Part shown: one piece after another, positions 8,808 to 17,625 of the stretch
Position numbering within the stretch: the stretch's first letter is position 1
Layout of the letters: each line of letters begins with the position of its first letter
Assembly: GCF_003697165.2 (NCBI RefSeq)
Contig: NZ_CP033092.2
Location: 1,178,001-1,242,000 of the forward strand
Direction: 5' to 3'
DNA from: Escherichia coli DSM 30083 = JCM 1649 = ATCC 11775
Lineage (GTDB): Bacteria > Pseudomonadota > Gammaproteobacteria > Enterobacterales > Enterobacteriaceae
Length of the DNA stretch: 64,000 nucleotides
Translations under genes and position numbers: made by a program
The notes under the pieces: generated by a model
Database searches by the model: none
Seen by the model: the letters and a program-made list of their open reading frames with translations, nothing else
What the model was told of the DNA's origin: nothing

Positions 8808-8880
8808 AAAAAGGCCACTCGTGAGTGGCCAAAATTTCATCTCTGAATTCAGGGATGATGATAACAAATGCGCGTCTTTC
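8808..8880 (-). ncRNA. micA: MicA small RNA
   Basis: The minus strand reads GAAAGACGCGCATTTGTTAT from 8880, the 5' end of MicA, and ends in the GGCCACTCACGAGTGGCC hairpin and U tract at 8808-8831. MicA is a sigma-E dependent, Hfq-bound sRNA of about 72 nt that represses ompA, phoP and other mRNAs. It is divergent from luxS, sharing the 5' region, and its terminator also serves gshA. In E. coli, MicA can pair with the luxS leader it overlaps. Confidence 0.95.
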
Positions 8881-8948
8881 ATATACTCAGACTCGCCTGG
8901 GAACAAAGAGTTCAGAAAATTTTTAAAAAAATTACCGGAGGTGGCTAA

Positions 8949-9464
8949 ATGCCGTTGTTAGATAGCTTCACAGTCGATCATACCCGGATGGAAGCGCCTG
9001 CAGTTCGGGTGGCAAAAACAATGAACACCCCGCATGGCGACGCAATCACCGTGTTCGATCTGCGCTTCTGCGTGCCGAACAAAGAAGTGATGCCAGAAAG
9101 AGGGATCCATACCCTGGAGCACCTGTTTGCTGGTTTTATGCGTAACCATCTTAACGGTAATGGCGTAGAGATTATCGATATCTCGCCAATGGGCTGCCGC
9201 ACCGGTTTTTATATGAGTCTGATTGGTACGCCAGATGAGCAGCGTGTCGCTGATGCCTGGAAAGCGGCAATGGAAGACGTGCTGAAAGTGCAGGATCAGA
9301 ATCAGATCCCGGAACTGAACGTCTACCAGTGTGGCACTTACCAGATGCACTCGTTGCAGGAAGCGCAGGATATTGCGCGTAGCATTCTGGAACGTGACGT
9401 GCGCATCAACAGCAACGAAGAACTGGCGCTGCCGAAAGAGAAGTTGCAGGAACTGCACATTTAG
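8949..9464 (+). CDS. luxS: S-ribosylhomocysteine lyase (AI-2 synthase)
   Basis: LuxS cleaves S-ribosylhomocysteine to homocysteine and DPD, the precursor of the quorum-sensing signal AI-2, in the activated methyl cycle. The 171-residue length is typical. The metal-binding motif [10 protein letters not shown] (residues 54-63 region) supplies two histidines and the late CGTYQMHS segment supplies the cysteine ligand. The ATG follows a strong GGAGG. The leader is divergent from micA. A hairpin terminator follows at 9483-9510. Confidence 0.98.
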
Positions 9465-9482
9465 TCAGTTTAAGCAGAAGAG

Positions 9483-9510
9483 GCCGGGCTGGTGAAAACA
9501 CCGCCCGGCT
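9483..9510 (+). terminator. luxS terminator
   Basis: GCCGGGC (9483-9489) pairs with GCCCGGC (9503-9509) around GGTGAAAACACC and is followed by TTTTG. It separates luxS from the convergent RNA-repair genes. Confidence 0.85.
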
Positions 9511-9514
9511 TTTG

Positions 9515-10627
9515 TTACCTGTCAGTCATCCGATATTCCACGCTATGTGCTTCATCAAGTTGAGGAACTTCCAGCCTTGAGGCCATCCGCATCATGACCG
9601 CTTCAGGAACTGCATACTCGCGTCTGGCATTTTGCTGCTTCCATTGCGCCCATGGCACTTCCAGATAAACGATTTTTACTCGTGCGCCGTAAGCCGTAAA
9701 CAGACTGATGAGCTGGCTGCGTAGCTGGCGGGTAATGTTCGTTGCATTCCAGATGAACGGCTTTTTCTGGCGTAAAAAAACGCGCGCCTCTTCTTTTGCC
9801 TGTTGCACAATACGCCCGGTAGCGGTTTTGTCGTCCGGACTGGCATTGATTCGCCGCCGCATATCATCAAGGCTGATAACGTCCATTCCCTGGCACTGTT
9901 CATTGATATAGCGATCTTTGCCCATACCCGGTAAGCCACACAGCAAAATGACCTCAAAAGGTTCAGCCTCCCAGGGAACAAAATCAGGAGAACTTTGCTC
10001 ATGGGTCAGGTAATGCCAGCGTGCGGAATCAGAAACGAACGGGCGCATTTTTCCCCAGCATTGTTGCTCATGGCAAAACAGCTCGAACAGATCGATGCGT
10101 TCCAGCATTGATTGCTGATCCGGGCTTTGGCGACCAAGCAGATCGGCACGAGCAAGCAAAGCGAGCAGACGCGTGTCGATGCGCATTGCAGCCGTGAGCA
10201 ACAAACGCTCCGGTTCCGGGCGTTCCAGTAACCATAGCGGTAACCCATGCAGACGCACCAGTGCAACAATTTGCTCGCGCAGCACGAACGGCGTTGGGAT
10301 ATCGCGCCATAAAATTTGTCGGGCCGTCAGTTCGCCCCGACGAGCATGACCAGGAGACTGAATACGTCCGTTTTCCTGCACGGTAGTGCTGCGCTTTTCA
10401 ACATCATGCAATAACGCCGCCGCCCATAAAACTTCCTGCTGTTGAGCGGGGAGTTGCTGGAATTCTGGCAGAGTAATGAGGGCGTTAAGCACCATTTCGG
10501 TATGTACGCCGACGTCGCCTTCACCATGATGCTCAGGGTCTTGTGGCGTGTGATGCATCTCCTCAACCCAGCTAAAACGCTGACGTAGCGCCGACCAGCG
10601 TTTATCGTCGGTAAGTTGCCAAATCAT
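9515..10627 (-). CDS. HD-Pnk type RNA end-healing enzyme (HD phosphohydrolase + polynucleotide kinase)
   Basis: This 370-residue fusion has an N-terminal HD phosphohydrolase domain (H42 in GVHTEMVL, the HD pair at 74-75 in LLHDVEKRS, later His/Asp in GHARRGEL and ARADLL) and a C-terminal P-loop kinase domain (Walker A GLPGMGKD at 231-238, then ISLDDMRRRIN and a lid region rich in Arg). This order matches HD-Pnk enzymes, characterised in Runella slithyformis, where the HD part removes 2',3'-cyclic or 3'-phosphate and the kinase phosphorylates 5'-OH ends. It overlaps the upstream RNA ligase gene by 4 bp, so both are likely one operon. To my knowledge K-12 has nothing here between luxS and emrB. 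The substrate is inferred to be broken RNA, probably tRNA. Confidence 0.82.
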   Translation of the reverse strand: MIWQLTDDKRWSALRQRFSWVEEMHHTPQDPEHHGEGDVGVHTEMVLNALITLPEFQQLPAQQQEVLWAAALLHDVEKRSTTVQENGRIQSPGHARRGELTARQILWRDIPTPFVLREQIVALVRLHGLPLWLLERPEPERLLLTAAMRIDTRLLALLARADLLGRQSPDQQSMLERIDLFELFCHEQQCWGKMRPFVSDSARWHYLTHEQSSPDFVPWEAEPFEVILLCGLPGMGKDRYINEQCQGMDVISLDDMRRRINASPDDKTATGRIVQQAKEEARVFLRQKKPFIWNATNITRQLRSQLISLFTAYGARVKIVYLEVPWAQWKQQNARREYAVPEAVMMRMASRLEVPQLDEAHSVEYRMTDR

Positions 10628-11331
10628 GACTGTTCTCCATAAACGAACTCATGGGCCATCCGCGCCCGTTGCCAGTGGCGTTTCCAGTGCACAGTGGTTT
10701 TGACATGATTTTTGCGCACATACTTGAAGACGTTATGCGAAAAGTCAGCGACAGAAAACGCATCATGATTTCGGCTGACAATGCCTTCCAGCGTACAGGG
10801 TTGACAGGTTTGCGTATCCCAGGGATCGAATGTGCCGCGCGCATTGGTCAGCGCCAGAAAATCACGTTGCCAGCTTTTTTCATCATTCCCCGGCTGCGGG
10901 CCGGAGATTTCGGGAACGCAGGGGAAATCAAACAGAGCGGCGTAAAACTGCACCTCTTCCCAGCTCAGCCACATATCCTGGCAGCGAACGGCAAACAGGT
11001 AAAAGTCCTGTTCCAGCGCGCGGTATTCAATGGAATGAACGGCGTAGAGATTTTCACCAAACAGTTCCAGATCGCCGAGATCGTTTTTCAGCAGTTGCCA
11101 ACGCTGGCGAATTTTATAAGTCCATGCCGACTGCGTAGGCGCAGCATGGGAACGGGCAAACACGCCGTAGCGGTTAAGGCAGTTATTTTCGCCGTCGAGT
11201 TTTTCTGTGTGCACCAGTTGCGTGATGGCCTGTAAATCCTGCCAGTAATCGGCGTTAATGCGGTCATCGCTGGTGGTGCCAGGGGAGAAAGGATAATGCC
11301 AGGTTCTCCCGTATTTCCGTTGGGTATTCAT
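10624..11331 (-). CDS. ATP-dependent RNA ligase family protein
   Basis: This 235-residue protein carries the covalent nucleotidyltransferase motifs: motif I KLDGEN with the adenylation lysine at residue 44, motif Ia ARSH (59-62), motif III around LFGENLYAVHS (89-100), motif IV EGIVSR (182-187), and motif V with lysines in FKYVRKNH (202-209). These define the Rnl2-like/DNA-ligase fold. It would seal 3'-OH and 5'-phosphate ends made by the co-transcribed HD-Pnk protein. No extra C-terminal domain is evident, so it is near the minimal catalytic core. RNA is favoured over DNA as substrate because of the healing partner and Rnl-like motifs; this is inference. Confidence 0.82.
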   Translation of the reverse strand: MNTQRKYGRTWHYPFSPGTTSDDRINADYWQDLQAITQLVHTEKLDGENNCLNRYGVFARSHAAPTQSAWTYKIRQRWQLLKNDLGDLELFGENLYAVHSIEYRALEQDFYLFAVRCQDMWLSWEEVQFYAALFDFPCVPEISGPQPGNDEKSWQRDFLALTNARGTFDPWDTQTCQPCTLEGIVSRNHDAFSVADFSHNVFKYVRKNHVKTTVHWKRHWQRARMAHEFVYGEQS

Positions 11332-11556
11332 AATAATCCATTATTTTGTGTGTAATAAATGTACGCCCGCGAGGGTGCGAGTTATGGGGTTAAAAGAAAA
11401 ATGTGAGTATCACCCGCGAAAGCGAGGGCGAAGGAAAAAGAGAATTAACAACCTGAGCGAATGCTCAGAACCGGTTAATGGTGAATGGAAGAGTTTGGGG
11501 CGGCGAAAAGATACACCGAATGAGTGGATTAAACAACCGTTTACAGTATGAGCAAA

Positions 11557-11580
11557 TAAAAAGGGAGCCGCAGCTCCCTT
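11557..11580 (-). terminator. emrB terminator
   Basis: On the minus strand AAGGGAGC pairs with GCTCCCTT (11561-11580) around a 4-nt loop and runs into a U tract. It ends the mprA-emrA-emrB operon. The 257-bp gap between emrB and the RNA ligase gene has no other convincing gene. Confidence 0.85.
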
Positions 11581-11588
11581 TGACAACC

Positions 11589-13127
11589 TTAGTGCGCACC
11601 GCCTCCGCCGCCACCTGCGCCAAAGGGCGGTTTAGCAAACCACACCAGCCCCAGCAAGACGAGGAATATCCCGGCTGACATCCAGAAGATCTCATTGGCG
11701 GAAATAATCAGCCCCTGATTGGTGATCTGCTGGGCAATCCAGCCTGATGCCTGCTGTTGCGTCATACCAAGCCCTTCCAGTTGACTGTACATCGCCTGAG
11801 CATTCGGGTTGAACGGGTTTACCGACTCAGTCAACTGTGCATGGTGCAGTGACTCGCGGTTGGTCCACATGGTCGTGGTTATCGACGTGCCGATAGACCC
11901 CGCCAGCGTTCGCGTAAAGTTGGAGAGGCTCGATGCCGCCGCCAGTCGTTCCGGTGGCAAACCGGACAGCGTAATGGTGGTCAGCGGCATAAAGAAGCAG
12001 GCCACCGCAAAACCCTGGATAAACTGTGGCCAGGCCGACGCGCCAAAATCCATACCCGGTTCAAAGGTATAGGCACGCCAGTAGAAGCAGACGGCATACA
12101 TAATAAAGCTGAAGGTTACCAGTCGGCGCATATCCAGTTTATGCGCAAAGCGGCCGATAATCGGCGACAGGATCACCGGAATAATCCCTACCGGCGCAGA
12201 GGCCAGCCCTGCCCACGTCGCCGTGTAACCGTAGACCTCCTGCAACAACTGCGGCAGCAGAACAATCGCGCCGAAGTAGAGCATATACGCGAGGCTGATA
12301 CACAAGCAGCCGATGGTGAAGTTGCGCGACTTAAACAACGACAGATCGACTATCGGGTTATCGTCGGTCAGCTCCCAGACAATCAGGAAGCAGATAGCCA
12401 CCACCGCCACCACGGTGAGGATGATAATTTCCTGTGATGAGAACCAGTCCAGCTCTTTACCGCGGTCGAGCATAATCTGCAGGCTGCCGATACCAATAAC
12501 CAGCAGTGCCAGCCCCACGGCATCAATCCGCCGCCGTTCGGTGCGGGTTTCACGTCCGCGCAGAGTTTGCAGTGTCATCAACACCACCGCCACGCCAATC
12601 GGCACGTTGATGAAGAATATCCAGCCCCAGTGGTAATTATCACTGATATAACCGCCGAGGATCGGGCCGCAAATTGGTGCAACAATCACCGTCATCGACC
12701 ACAACGCCAGCGCGATCGAGCGTTTGGCTGGCGGGTAGTTATTCAGCAATAGACTTTGTGAAAGCGGGATCAGCGGCCCGGCGACAATCCCCTGAATCAC
12801 GCGGAAGAAGATCAGCATATTCAGGCTGCTGGAGACACCACACGCCCACGACGCAATAGCAAAGGCGATGGTTGACCAGAGGAACAATTTCACTTCCCCG
12901 ACGCGCTTTGCCAGCCAGCCGGTAAGCGGGATCGAGATGGCATTCGCCACCCCGAAAGAAGTGATCACCCACGTTCCCTGACTGAGTGATGAGCCCAGAT
13001 TCCCGGCGATAGTGGGGATCGCCACGTTAGCAATGGTGGAGTCCAGCACCTGCATGAATGTCGCCAGTGACAGCGCAATCGTCATAATGACCAGTTGTGC
13101 GCCTTCCAGCGGTTTTTGCTGTTGCAT
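11589..13127 (-). CDS. emrB: EmrB, multidrug efflux MFS transporter
   Basis: EmrB is a 14-TM DHA2-family H+ antiporter of the inner membrane. With EmrA and TolC it exports hydrophobic toxins such as CCCP, nalidixic acid and thiolactomycin. The length is 512 residues from the ATG at 13127 (MQQQKPLEG), which has GAGG upstream; an in-frame start three codons earlier is less likely. MFS features include LDSTIANVAIPTIAGNLG in TM1 and the GPLIPLSQSLLLNNYPPAKR motif C/loop region. The C-terminus ends in an unusual glycine run (GAGGGGGGAH). It follows emrA by 16 bp. Confidence 0.97.
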   Translation of the reverse strand: MQQQKPLEGAQLVIMTIALSLATFMQVLDSTIANVAIPTIAGNLGSSLSQGTWVITSFGVANAISIPLTGWLAKRVGEVKLFLWSTIAFAIASWACGVSSSLNMLIFFRVIQGIVAGPLIPLSQSLLLNNYPPAKRSIALALWSMTVIVAPICGPILGGYISDNYHWGWIFFINVPIGVAVVLMTLQTLRGRETRTERRRIDAVGLALLVIGIGSLQIMLDRGKELDWFSSQEIIILTVVAVVAICFLIVWELTDDNPIVDLSLFKSRNFTIGCLCISLAYMLYFGAIVLLPQLLQEVYGYTATWAGLASAPVGIIPVILSPIIGRFAHKLDMRRLVTFSFIMYAVCFYWRAYTFEPGMDFGASAWPQFIQGFAVACFFMPLTTITLSGLPPERLAAASSLSNFTRTLAGSIGTSITTTMWTNRESLHHAQLTESVNPFNPNAQAMYSQLEGLGMTQQQASGWIAQQITNQGLIISANEIFWMSAGIFLVLLGLVWFAKPPFGAGGGGGGAH

Positions 13128-13143
13128 CACACGCACCTCTGGA

Positions 13144-14316
13144 TTAGCCAGCGTTAGCTTTTACGATATCGTCGATCAGTTTATTGACAGGTGCCAGGCT
13201 GATTTCACGCGCGGTGCTTACCGCGACCGGTGTGGAACGTACTTTATTTGCCAGTACCTGACCGTCACGGTTAGTGGTATTGACACTCACCAGCGTGGAT
13301 AAACCGATACGCAGCGGGTATTGCTCCAGCTGTTTCTGGTCCAGTTCAATACGCACAGGCAGACGCTGAACGACTTTGATCCAGTTACCGGTGGCGTTTT
13401 GCGCCGGAAGCAGTGAGAACGCGCTACCTGTGCCCATATCCAGACCAACCACTTTACCGGTGTATTTCACATCATCGCCGTAAATATCGGTGGTGATGGT
13501 GACCGGCTGACCGATACGCATATTGGCAATCTGCGTCTCTTTAAAGTTGGCATCCACCCACATATTGGTGGCTGGAACGACCGCCATCAGCGGCGTCGTT
13601 GGGCTAATTTGCGCCCCAGGCTGTACCGCGCGGCGGGAGACATAACCGGTCATCGGACTGACAATACGGGTACGCTCCAGCGCCAGCCAGGCGTTACGTA
13701 CTTCGGTGGCAGCCTGTTGTACGGCAGGCTGATCTTCCAGTTTCGTCCCCAGAATCATCGCCTGATTGGCATTGTATTGTTGAATAGCGACGTCCAGTTG
13801 CGCCTGGGCACTGGTGACGGCGTCGCGGGCGTGTTGCAGCTCTTCGCGACCAATCAGGTTGGCATTGCCCAGCGGCACACGGCGGTTGTAGTCGCTTTGT
13901 GCTTTCGCGAGGGCGATTTTTTGCACCTCAATATTCGCCTGCAACTGTTTGCTGTTAATCATCAGCTGGTGGGTTTGGCGAACGCTGGAAGCCAGTGCAG
14001 TTTTGGCTTTTTCAAATGCCTGGCGAGCATCTGTCGGGTCGAGAGTGACCAGCACGTCGCCTTCTTTTACAAAATCGGTGTTATCAGCCCAGACTTTCGT
14101 CACGCTGCCAGACACCTGAGACATAATTTGAATCTGATTCCCTGCCACGTATGCGTCATCGGTTTCTTCGAAATGACGCAGTACTAAAAACCAATAAATC
14201 CCTATCGCTACGGCAATAATTATAAAGAGCAAGGTGAGAAGGAGGAGCAGACGCTTACGTTTGCCGCTCTTCTTTACAGGTTGCTGCGGGGTTTGAGTCT
14301 CCGCATTTGCGCTCAT
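13144..14316 (-). CDS. emrA: EmrA, membrane fusion protein of the EmrAB-TolC pump
   Basis: EmrA is the periplasmic adaptor that links EmrB to TolC. The 390-residue protein starts at 14316 (MSANAETQTPQQ) after GGAGAACAAT; the in-frame ATG four codons upstream is an overextension. A cytosolic basic stretch (KKSGKRKRLLLL) leads into one TM helix (LLTLLFIIIAVAIGIYWFLV), then HlyD-type lipoyl/barrel-sandwich segments and a long coiled-coil hairpin in the middle. It lies between mprA and emrB in one operon controlled by MprA. Confidence 0.97.
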   Translation of the reverse strand: MSANAETQTPQQPVKKSGKRKRLLLLLTLLFIIIAVAIGIYWFLVLRHFEETDDAYVAGNQIQIMSQVSGSVTKVWADNTDFVKEGDVLVTLDPTDARQAFEKAKTALASSVRQTHQLMINSKQLQANIEVQKIALAKAQSDYNRRVPLGNANLIGREELQHARDAVTSAQAQLDVAIQQYNANQAMILGTKLEDQPAVQQAATEVRNAWLALERTRIVSPMTGYVSRRAVQPGAQISPTTPLMAVVPATNMWVDANFKETQIANMRIGQPVTITTDIYGDDVKYTGKVVGLDMGTGSAFSLLPAQNATGNWIKVVQRLPVRIELDQKQLEQYPLRIGLSTLVSVNTTNRDGQVLANKVRSTPVAVSTAREISLAPVNKLIDDIVKANAG

Positions 14317-14442
14317 ATTGTTCTCCACGATCTTCTTAACTCATCGGCTGAGCCGACCTGCTTGCCAAAAAGGCCAGCATGTTGCGATGCTGGCCAGTCA
14401 TTTTTTCTTTTATAAATCTGGATTTTTGAGCGAGATGACGCG

Positions 14443-14973
14443 TTAGCTCATCGCTTCGAGAACCACACCGTCTTGTTCCATCTGGTCGAGACGGGAGAGC
14501 AATTTGCGGGTGATTTGCTCGAGCTGGTCTTTTTCTGTTGTGCTGAGCGCGGACCAGAGTTGATGCAGGCAGTTATGCTGCGGCGGTAAAACCTCGCGCA
14601 AAAACTCGTGACCTTTTTCCGTTAATTGCAGATGCAGGCAGCGGCGATCGTTATCGCTTTCACGACGTTCGATCCAACCGCGTTTTTCCAGTTCATCGGC
14701 AATACGCGTCGCGTTGGTACGGGATGATCCAAGAGCACAACTCAATTCAGAAGGCTGAATACTGTGGTTTTCCTGAGACTCCAGCGTAATCAACGCCATA
14801 AACAACGTCTCGTTAATCCCCTGAGCCTTCAGCATTTTATTGCAGTTTTCCAGCAGCTTGCTTTGCATATGCATGCAAAGACGGGTCAGAAGGATCTCCT
14901 GATAAGGAAAATCTTCGTGGCGGCTGGCGCGAAATTTTAGCATTTGTTCAATGGGCGTAAACGAACTATCCAT
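14443..14973 (-). CDS. mprA: MprA (EmrR), MarR-family repressor of emrAB
   Basis: MprA is a 176-residue winged-helix dimer that represses the mprA-emrAB promoter and is released by uncouplers and antimicrobials such as CCCP and salicylate. The MarR core is visible: LSCALGSSRTNATRIADELE as recognition helix and ERRESDNDRRCLHLQLTEKG as the wing. It is the first gene of the operon, 127 bp upstream of emrA, and is therefore autoregulated. Confidence 0.97.
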   Translation of the reverse strand: MDSSFTPIEQMLKFRASRHEDFPYQEILLTRLCMHMQSKLLENCNKMLKAQGINETLFMALITLESQENHSIQPSELSCALGSSRTNATRIADELEKRGWIERRESDNDRRCLHLQLTEKGHEFLREVLPPQHNCLHQLWSALSTTEKDQLEQITRKLLSRLDQMEQDGVVLEAMS

Positions 14974-15063
14974 TTGGGTATGACCTCATTAATTTCAGCC
15001 GATATAGTAACGACAGTGATAAATAAAGTAAATGTATTGTTTTAGAAAAATGATTCTTGTGGG

Positions 15064-15399
15064 TTATATAATCGCCATCACTTTCCAGGCGAGCCCATAG
15101 GCCAGCGCACTAAGCAGTGTTGGGATGATAATGCTGCGTGTTTTATAGAAACTGGCACCCAGTACCGCGAAGCCGACCAGTGTGGGCACGAAACGGCGTG
15201 TATCGTGCATCACTTCTGGTGCGGTAGAGACAACCAGCAGAGCGCATATCGAGGCGATGCCAATGGTGTCGAGCAATATGCCTATCGCGCCACGTTTGGT
15301 TGGGCGGGCATTACCCACACGCAGGCGCAGCGGCAAATAGCGGAAGCAATAATTCGCCGTGCCAACCAGTAACCCAAGCAGCAGAACCTCATAGCTCAT
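15064..15399 (-). CDS. ygaH: YgaH, AzlD-family subunit of the L-valine exporter
   Basis: YgaH is the small membrane subunit (111 residues, about four TM helices, AzlD family) of the YgaZH L-valine and branched-chain amino acid exporter. Hydrophobic segments include YEVLLLGLLVGTANYCF and GIASICALLVVST. Its start overlaps the end of ygaZ by 11 bp, indicating translational coupling. The gene pair lies upstream of mprA on the same strand. Confidence 0.95.
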   Translation of the reverse strand: MSYEVLLLGLLVGTANYCFRYLPLRLRVGNARPTKRGAIGILLDTIGIASICALLVVSTAPEVMHDTRRFVPTLVGFAVLGASFYKTRSIIIPTLLSALAYGLAWKVMAII

Positions 15400-16126
15400 C
15401 GGGCGCTCCTTGCCAGAATGCCTGGATTAACGCAGTGAGGCAGCCACAGACAATGCCTGCCAGAATGGCGACGGGAATAGAAAATAGCGTTACGCCTGCA
15501 AGGGCACCAACTAACGCTGCGGTAACGCAAAGAGATTGTTTGCGCTGGAAAGAGGCGAGCAGGAAACTCATAAAGAGTGCCGGAAGCATAAAACCTAATG
15601 CAGCTTCAACGGCGGGATATCCTTGCAGCAAGCCGCTGCCGGAGAATGCCCCTATTACCGTACCAAATACCCACGATGACCATGAACTGAAGGCAATGCC
15701 GATCATCCAGTTCTCGCTCCAGCGGCGATTATTGCGTACCAGTTTTGCGGTTGCGGCGGCAAAAACCTCATCCGTCAGGCCAAATGCCCACAGGGCGGTT
15801 TTCGATTTTTGCAGACGCTGAATAATACGGCTACGCAGTGACGGGCCATACAAAACATGGCGAACATCCATTGCCATGACGGTCAGTGCAGCAATCCACA
15901 AACTACTCCCGGCTGCCAGCATCGCGGTAATGACGAACTGGCTCGCGCCTGCATAAATGATGCAGGAGAAAAAAACGCTTTCGAGAGGAGAGAATCCCAG
16001 ACGGGTCGCATTCAGACCGAACGCAAAGGCCACCGGAATATAACTAATAACAATCGGTAAACTGTCTTTGCATCCTTCCATGAAGGTCGCCGAACCAGGA
16101 GCAGGCTGTGGAGTAGGGCTTTCCAT
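15389..16126 (-). CDS. ygaZ: YgaZ, AzlC-family subunit of the L-valine exporter
   Basis: YgaZ is the large inner membrane subunit (245 residues, AzlC family) of the YgaZH exporter for L-valine and possibly methionine. The family pattern with SFIYAGASQFV (here SCIIYAGASQFVITAML) is present early, followed by the MDVRHVLYG segment and GLTDEVFA. Lrp and valine control the locus in E. coli; the promoter lies in the 124-bp gap before ygaY. Confidence 0.95.
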   Translation of the reverse strand: MESPTPQPAPGSATFMEGCKDSLPIVISYIPVAFAFGLNATRLGFSPLESVFFSCIIYAGASQFVITAMLAAGSSLWIAALTVMAMDVRHVLYGPSLRSRIIQRLQKSKTALWAFGLTDEVFAAATAKLVRNNRRWSENWMIGIAFSSWSSWVFGTVIGAFSGSGLLQGYPAVEAALGFMLPALFMSFLLASFQRKQSLCVTAALVGALAGVTLFSIPVAILAGIVCGCLTALIQAFWQGAPDEL

Positions 16127-16249
16127 AGAGTGTACGCTTAACGATTGTTAATATTATAAATAGACTGAATGAATATCTTAACCTTATCAGACTGATGGGC
16201 TTCTTAACACCCTTATAAGTGTAAAGCCACGAAAACGGTTGCTGATTGC

Positions 16250-17434
16250 TTAATTTGCGGCTTCCTGACGATGAAAACCTCGCCACCAGACCAGTAAGTT
16301 AACCAGGGCAATCGTCGCGCCAGCCAGACACACGCCAGCCCAACCGCCATGTTGCCAGGCTGAGGCTGAAATTAGCGAACCAGCGGCACCGCCAATAAAG
16401 TAGCTGGTCATGTAACCTGCGGTCAGGCGATTACGCGCATCAGGGTGTATTCGATAAATTACCGTCTGGTTAGTGATATGCACGCCCTGCACGGTGAGGT
16501 CCAGCACCAGGATGCCGATAATCAGCGCCAGTACGGAAGTGTGACCAAACCAGATTGCCAGCCATGAAAGTAACAGCAGCAGCAGACCGAAAGTTGTGGT
16601 GTGGTGCGATTTGCCCTTATCGGCAAAACCGCCCGCCGGACGAGCGCCCAACGCTCCGGCAGCTCCCGCAAGCCCAAACAGACCAATTACACCATCGCTG
16701 TAGTTAAAAGGTGGAGCGGCAAGCAAAAAGGCCATTGAGGTCCAGAGAATGCTGAAGTTGGCAAAGGTCAGGCAGCCCAGCAACGCGCGGGTGCGCAGGA
16801 TCTTATTGCTGATAAACATGCTGAAAACGGAACCCAACAACTGTGGGTAGTTGAGGTGGGTTTCTGATTTCATTTGTGGCAGACCACGCCATAATGCCAG
16901 CGCCATCAGTGCCATTAACATCGAAGCAACCCAAAAGACGGTGCGCCAGCCGCCGAGATTCGCCAGCAATCCGGCAACGGTCCGTGCGAGTAAGATCCCC
17001 AATAGCAGACCGCTCATAATGGTGCCAACCACTTTGCCGCGTTTGTCCGGTGAAGCCAGCGTCGCTGCCAGTGGAACCAGAATTTGTGCCACGACTGAAA
17101 ATAAACCGGTTAATGCTGTACCGAGGATCATCATCGCCAGCGACTGACTGCTGGCAGTGATTAACATGCCGCCTGCTGCCAGTAAGGTCATCGAGACAAT
17201 CAGGCGGCGGCGTTCAAACATATCACCGAGGGGAACAAGAAACAGCAGACCTGCGGCATAGCCCAACTGCGCGGCGGTAACAATAAAGCCTGCCGAACTG
17301 GCGGAAAGGGAAAAGTTACGCGCGATGGTGTCGAGCAATGGCTGGGCGTAATAGTTACTGGCTACCGCCAGACCGGTGGCGATAGACATCAGCACGATCA
17401 GCGCCGGGCTAAGCTCATGATTAGGTTTAGTCAT
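16250..17434 (-). CDS. ygaY: YgaY, MFS transporter (intact)
   Basis: This 394-residue MFS protein has about 12 TM helices, including the signature GDMFERRRLIVSMTLL in the TM2-TM3 loop (motif A-like) and the ADKGKSHHTTTF loop. Its substrate is unknown; it resembles drug/H+ and sugar-efflux-like transporters. In K-12 the gene is annotated as a pseudogene, whereas here the frame is open from the ATG at 17434 to the stop. It is oriented with ygaZH but separated by 123 bp. Confidence 0.88.
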   Translation of the reverse strand: MTKPNHELSPALIVLMSIATGLAVASNYYAQPLLDTIARNFSLSASSAGFIVTAAQLGYAAGLLFLVPLGDMFERRRLIVSMTLLAAGGMLITASSQSLAMMILGTALTGLFSVVAQILVPLAATLASPDKRGKVVGTIMSGLLLGILLARTVAGLLANLGGWRTVFWVASMLMALMALALWRGLPQMKSETHLNYPQLLGSVFSMFISNKILRTRALLGCLTFANFSILWTSMAFLLAAPPFNYSDGVIGLFGLAGAAGALGARPAGGFADKGKSHHTTTFGLLLLLLSWLAIWFGHTSVLALIIGILVLDLTVQGVHITNQTVIYRIHPDARNRLTAGYMTSYFIGGAAGSLISASAWQHGGWAGVCLAGATIALVNLLVWWRGFHRQEAAN

Positions 17435-17539
17435 TATTTTTGTTCATCAGGTGATGATTAAGCTGGAAATCAATAATAGCGGATGTTGATGAATATGGGA
17501 TGAAAGATAGATTGTTGAAATGTGCGGTGTGGTTTGTAG

Positions 17540-17624
17540 GTATGATAAGACGCGCCAGCGTCGCATCAGGCATTGTGTACAGAGCGGCGGATGAGGCAAA
17601 AACGCCTTATCCGCCCGAATAAAA
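17540..17624. repeat. REP/BIME element downstream of proX
   Basis: TGATAAGACGCGCCAGCGTC followed by GCATCAGGC, a spacer and an inverted copy (GGATGAGGCAAAAACGCCTTATCC) form a typical pair of facing REP units. They lie after proX and probably stabilise the proVWX mRNA 3' end. Confidence 0.85.
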
Positions 17625-17625
17625 A

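Noticed and set aside
10651..11235. 194-codon plus-strand frame across the RNA ligase gene
   Set aside because: The opposite strand has complete nucleotidyltransferase motifs and an overlap with its partner gene; this frame matches no family.
11348..11551. 67-codon plus-strand frame between RNA ligase and emrB
   Set aside because: It is very basic with no ribosome site, and likely chance in a low-GC spacer.
12141..12636. Plus-strand frames within emrB and emrA
   Set aside because: They are antisense to known operon genes and have skewed composition (Arg, Gln, His runs).
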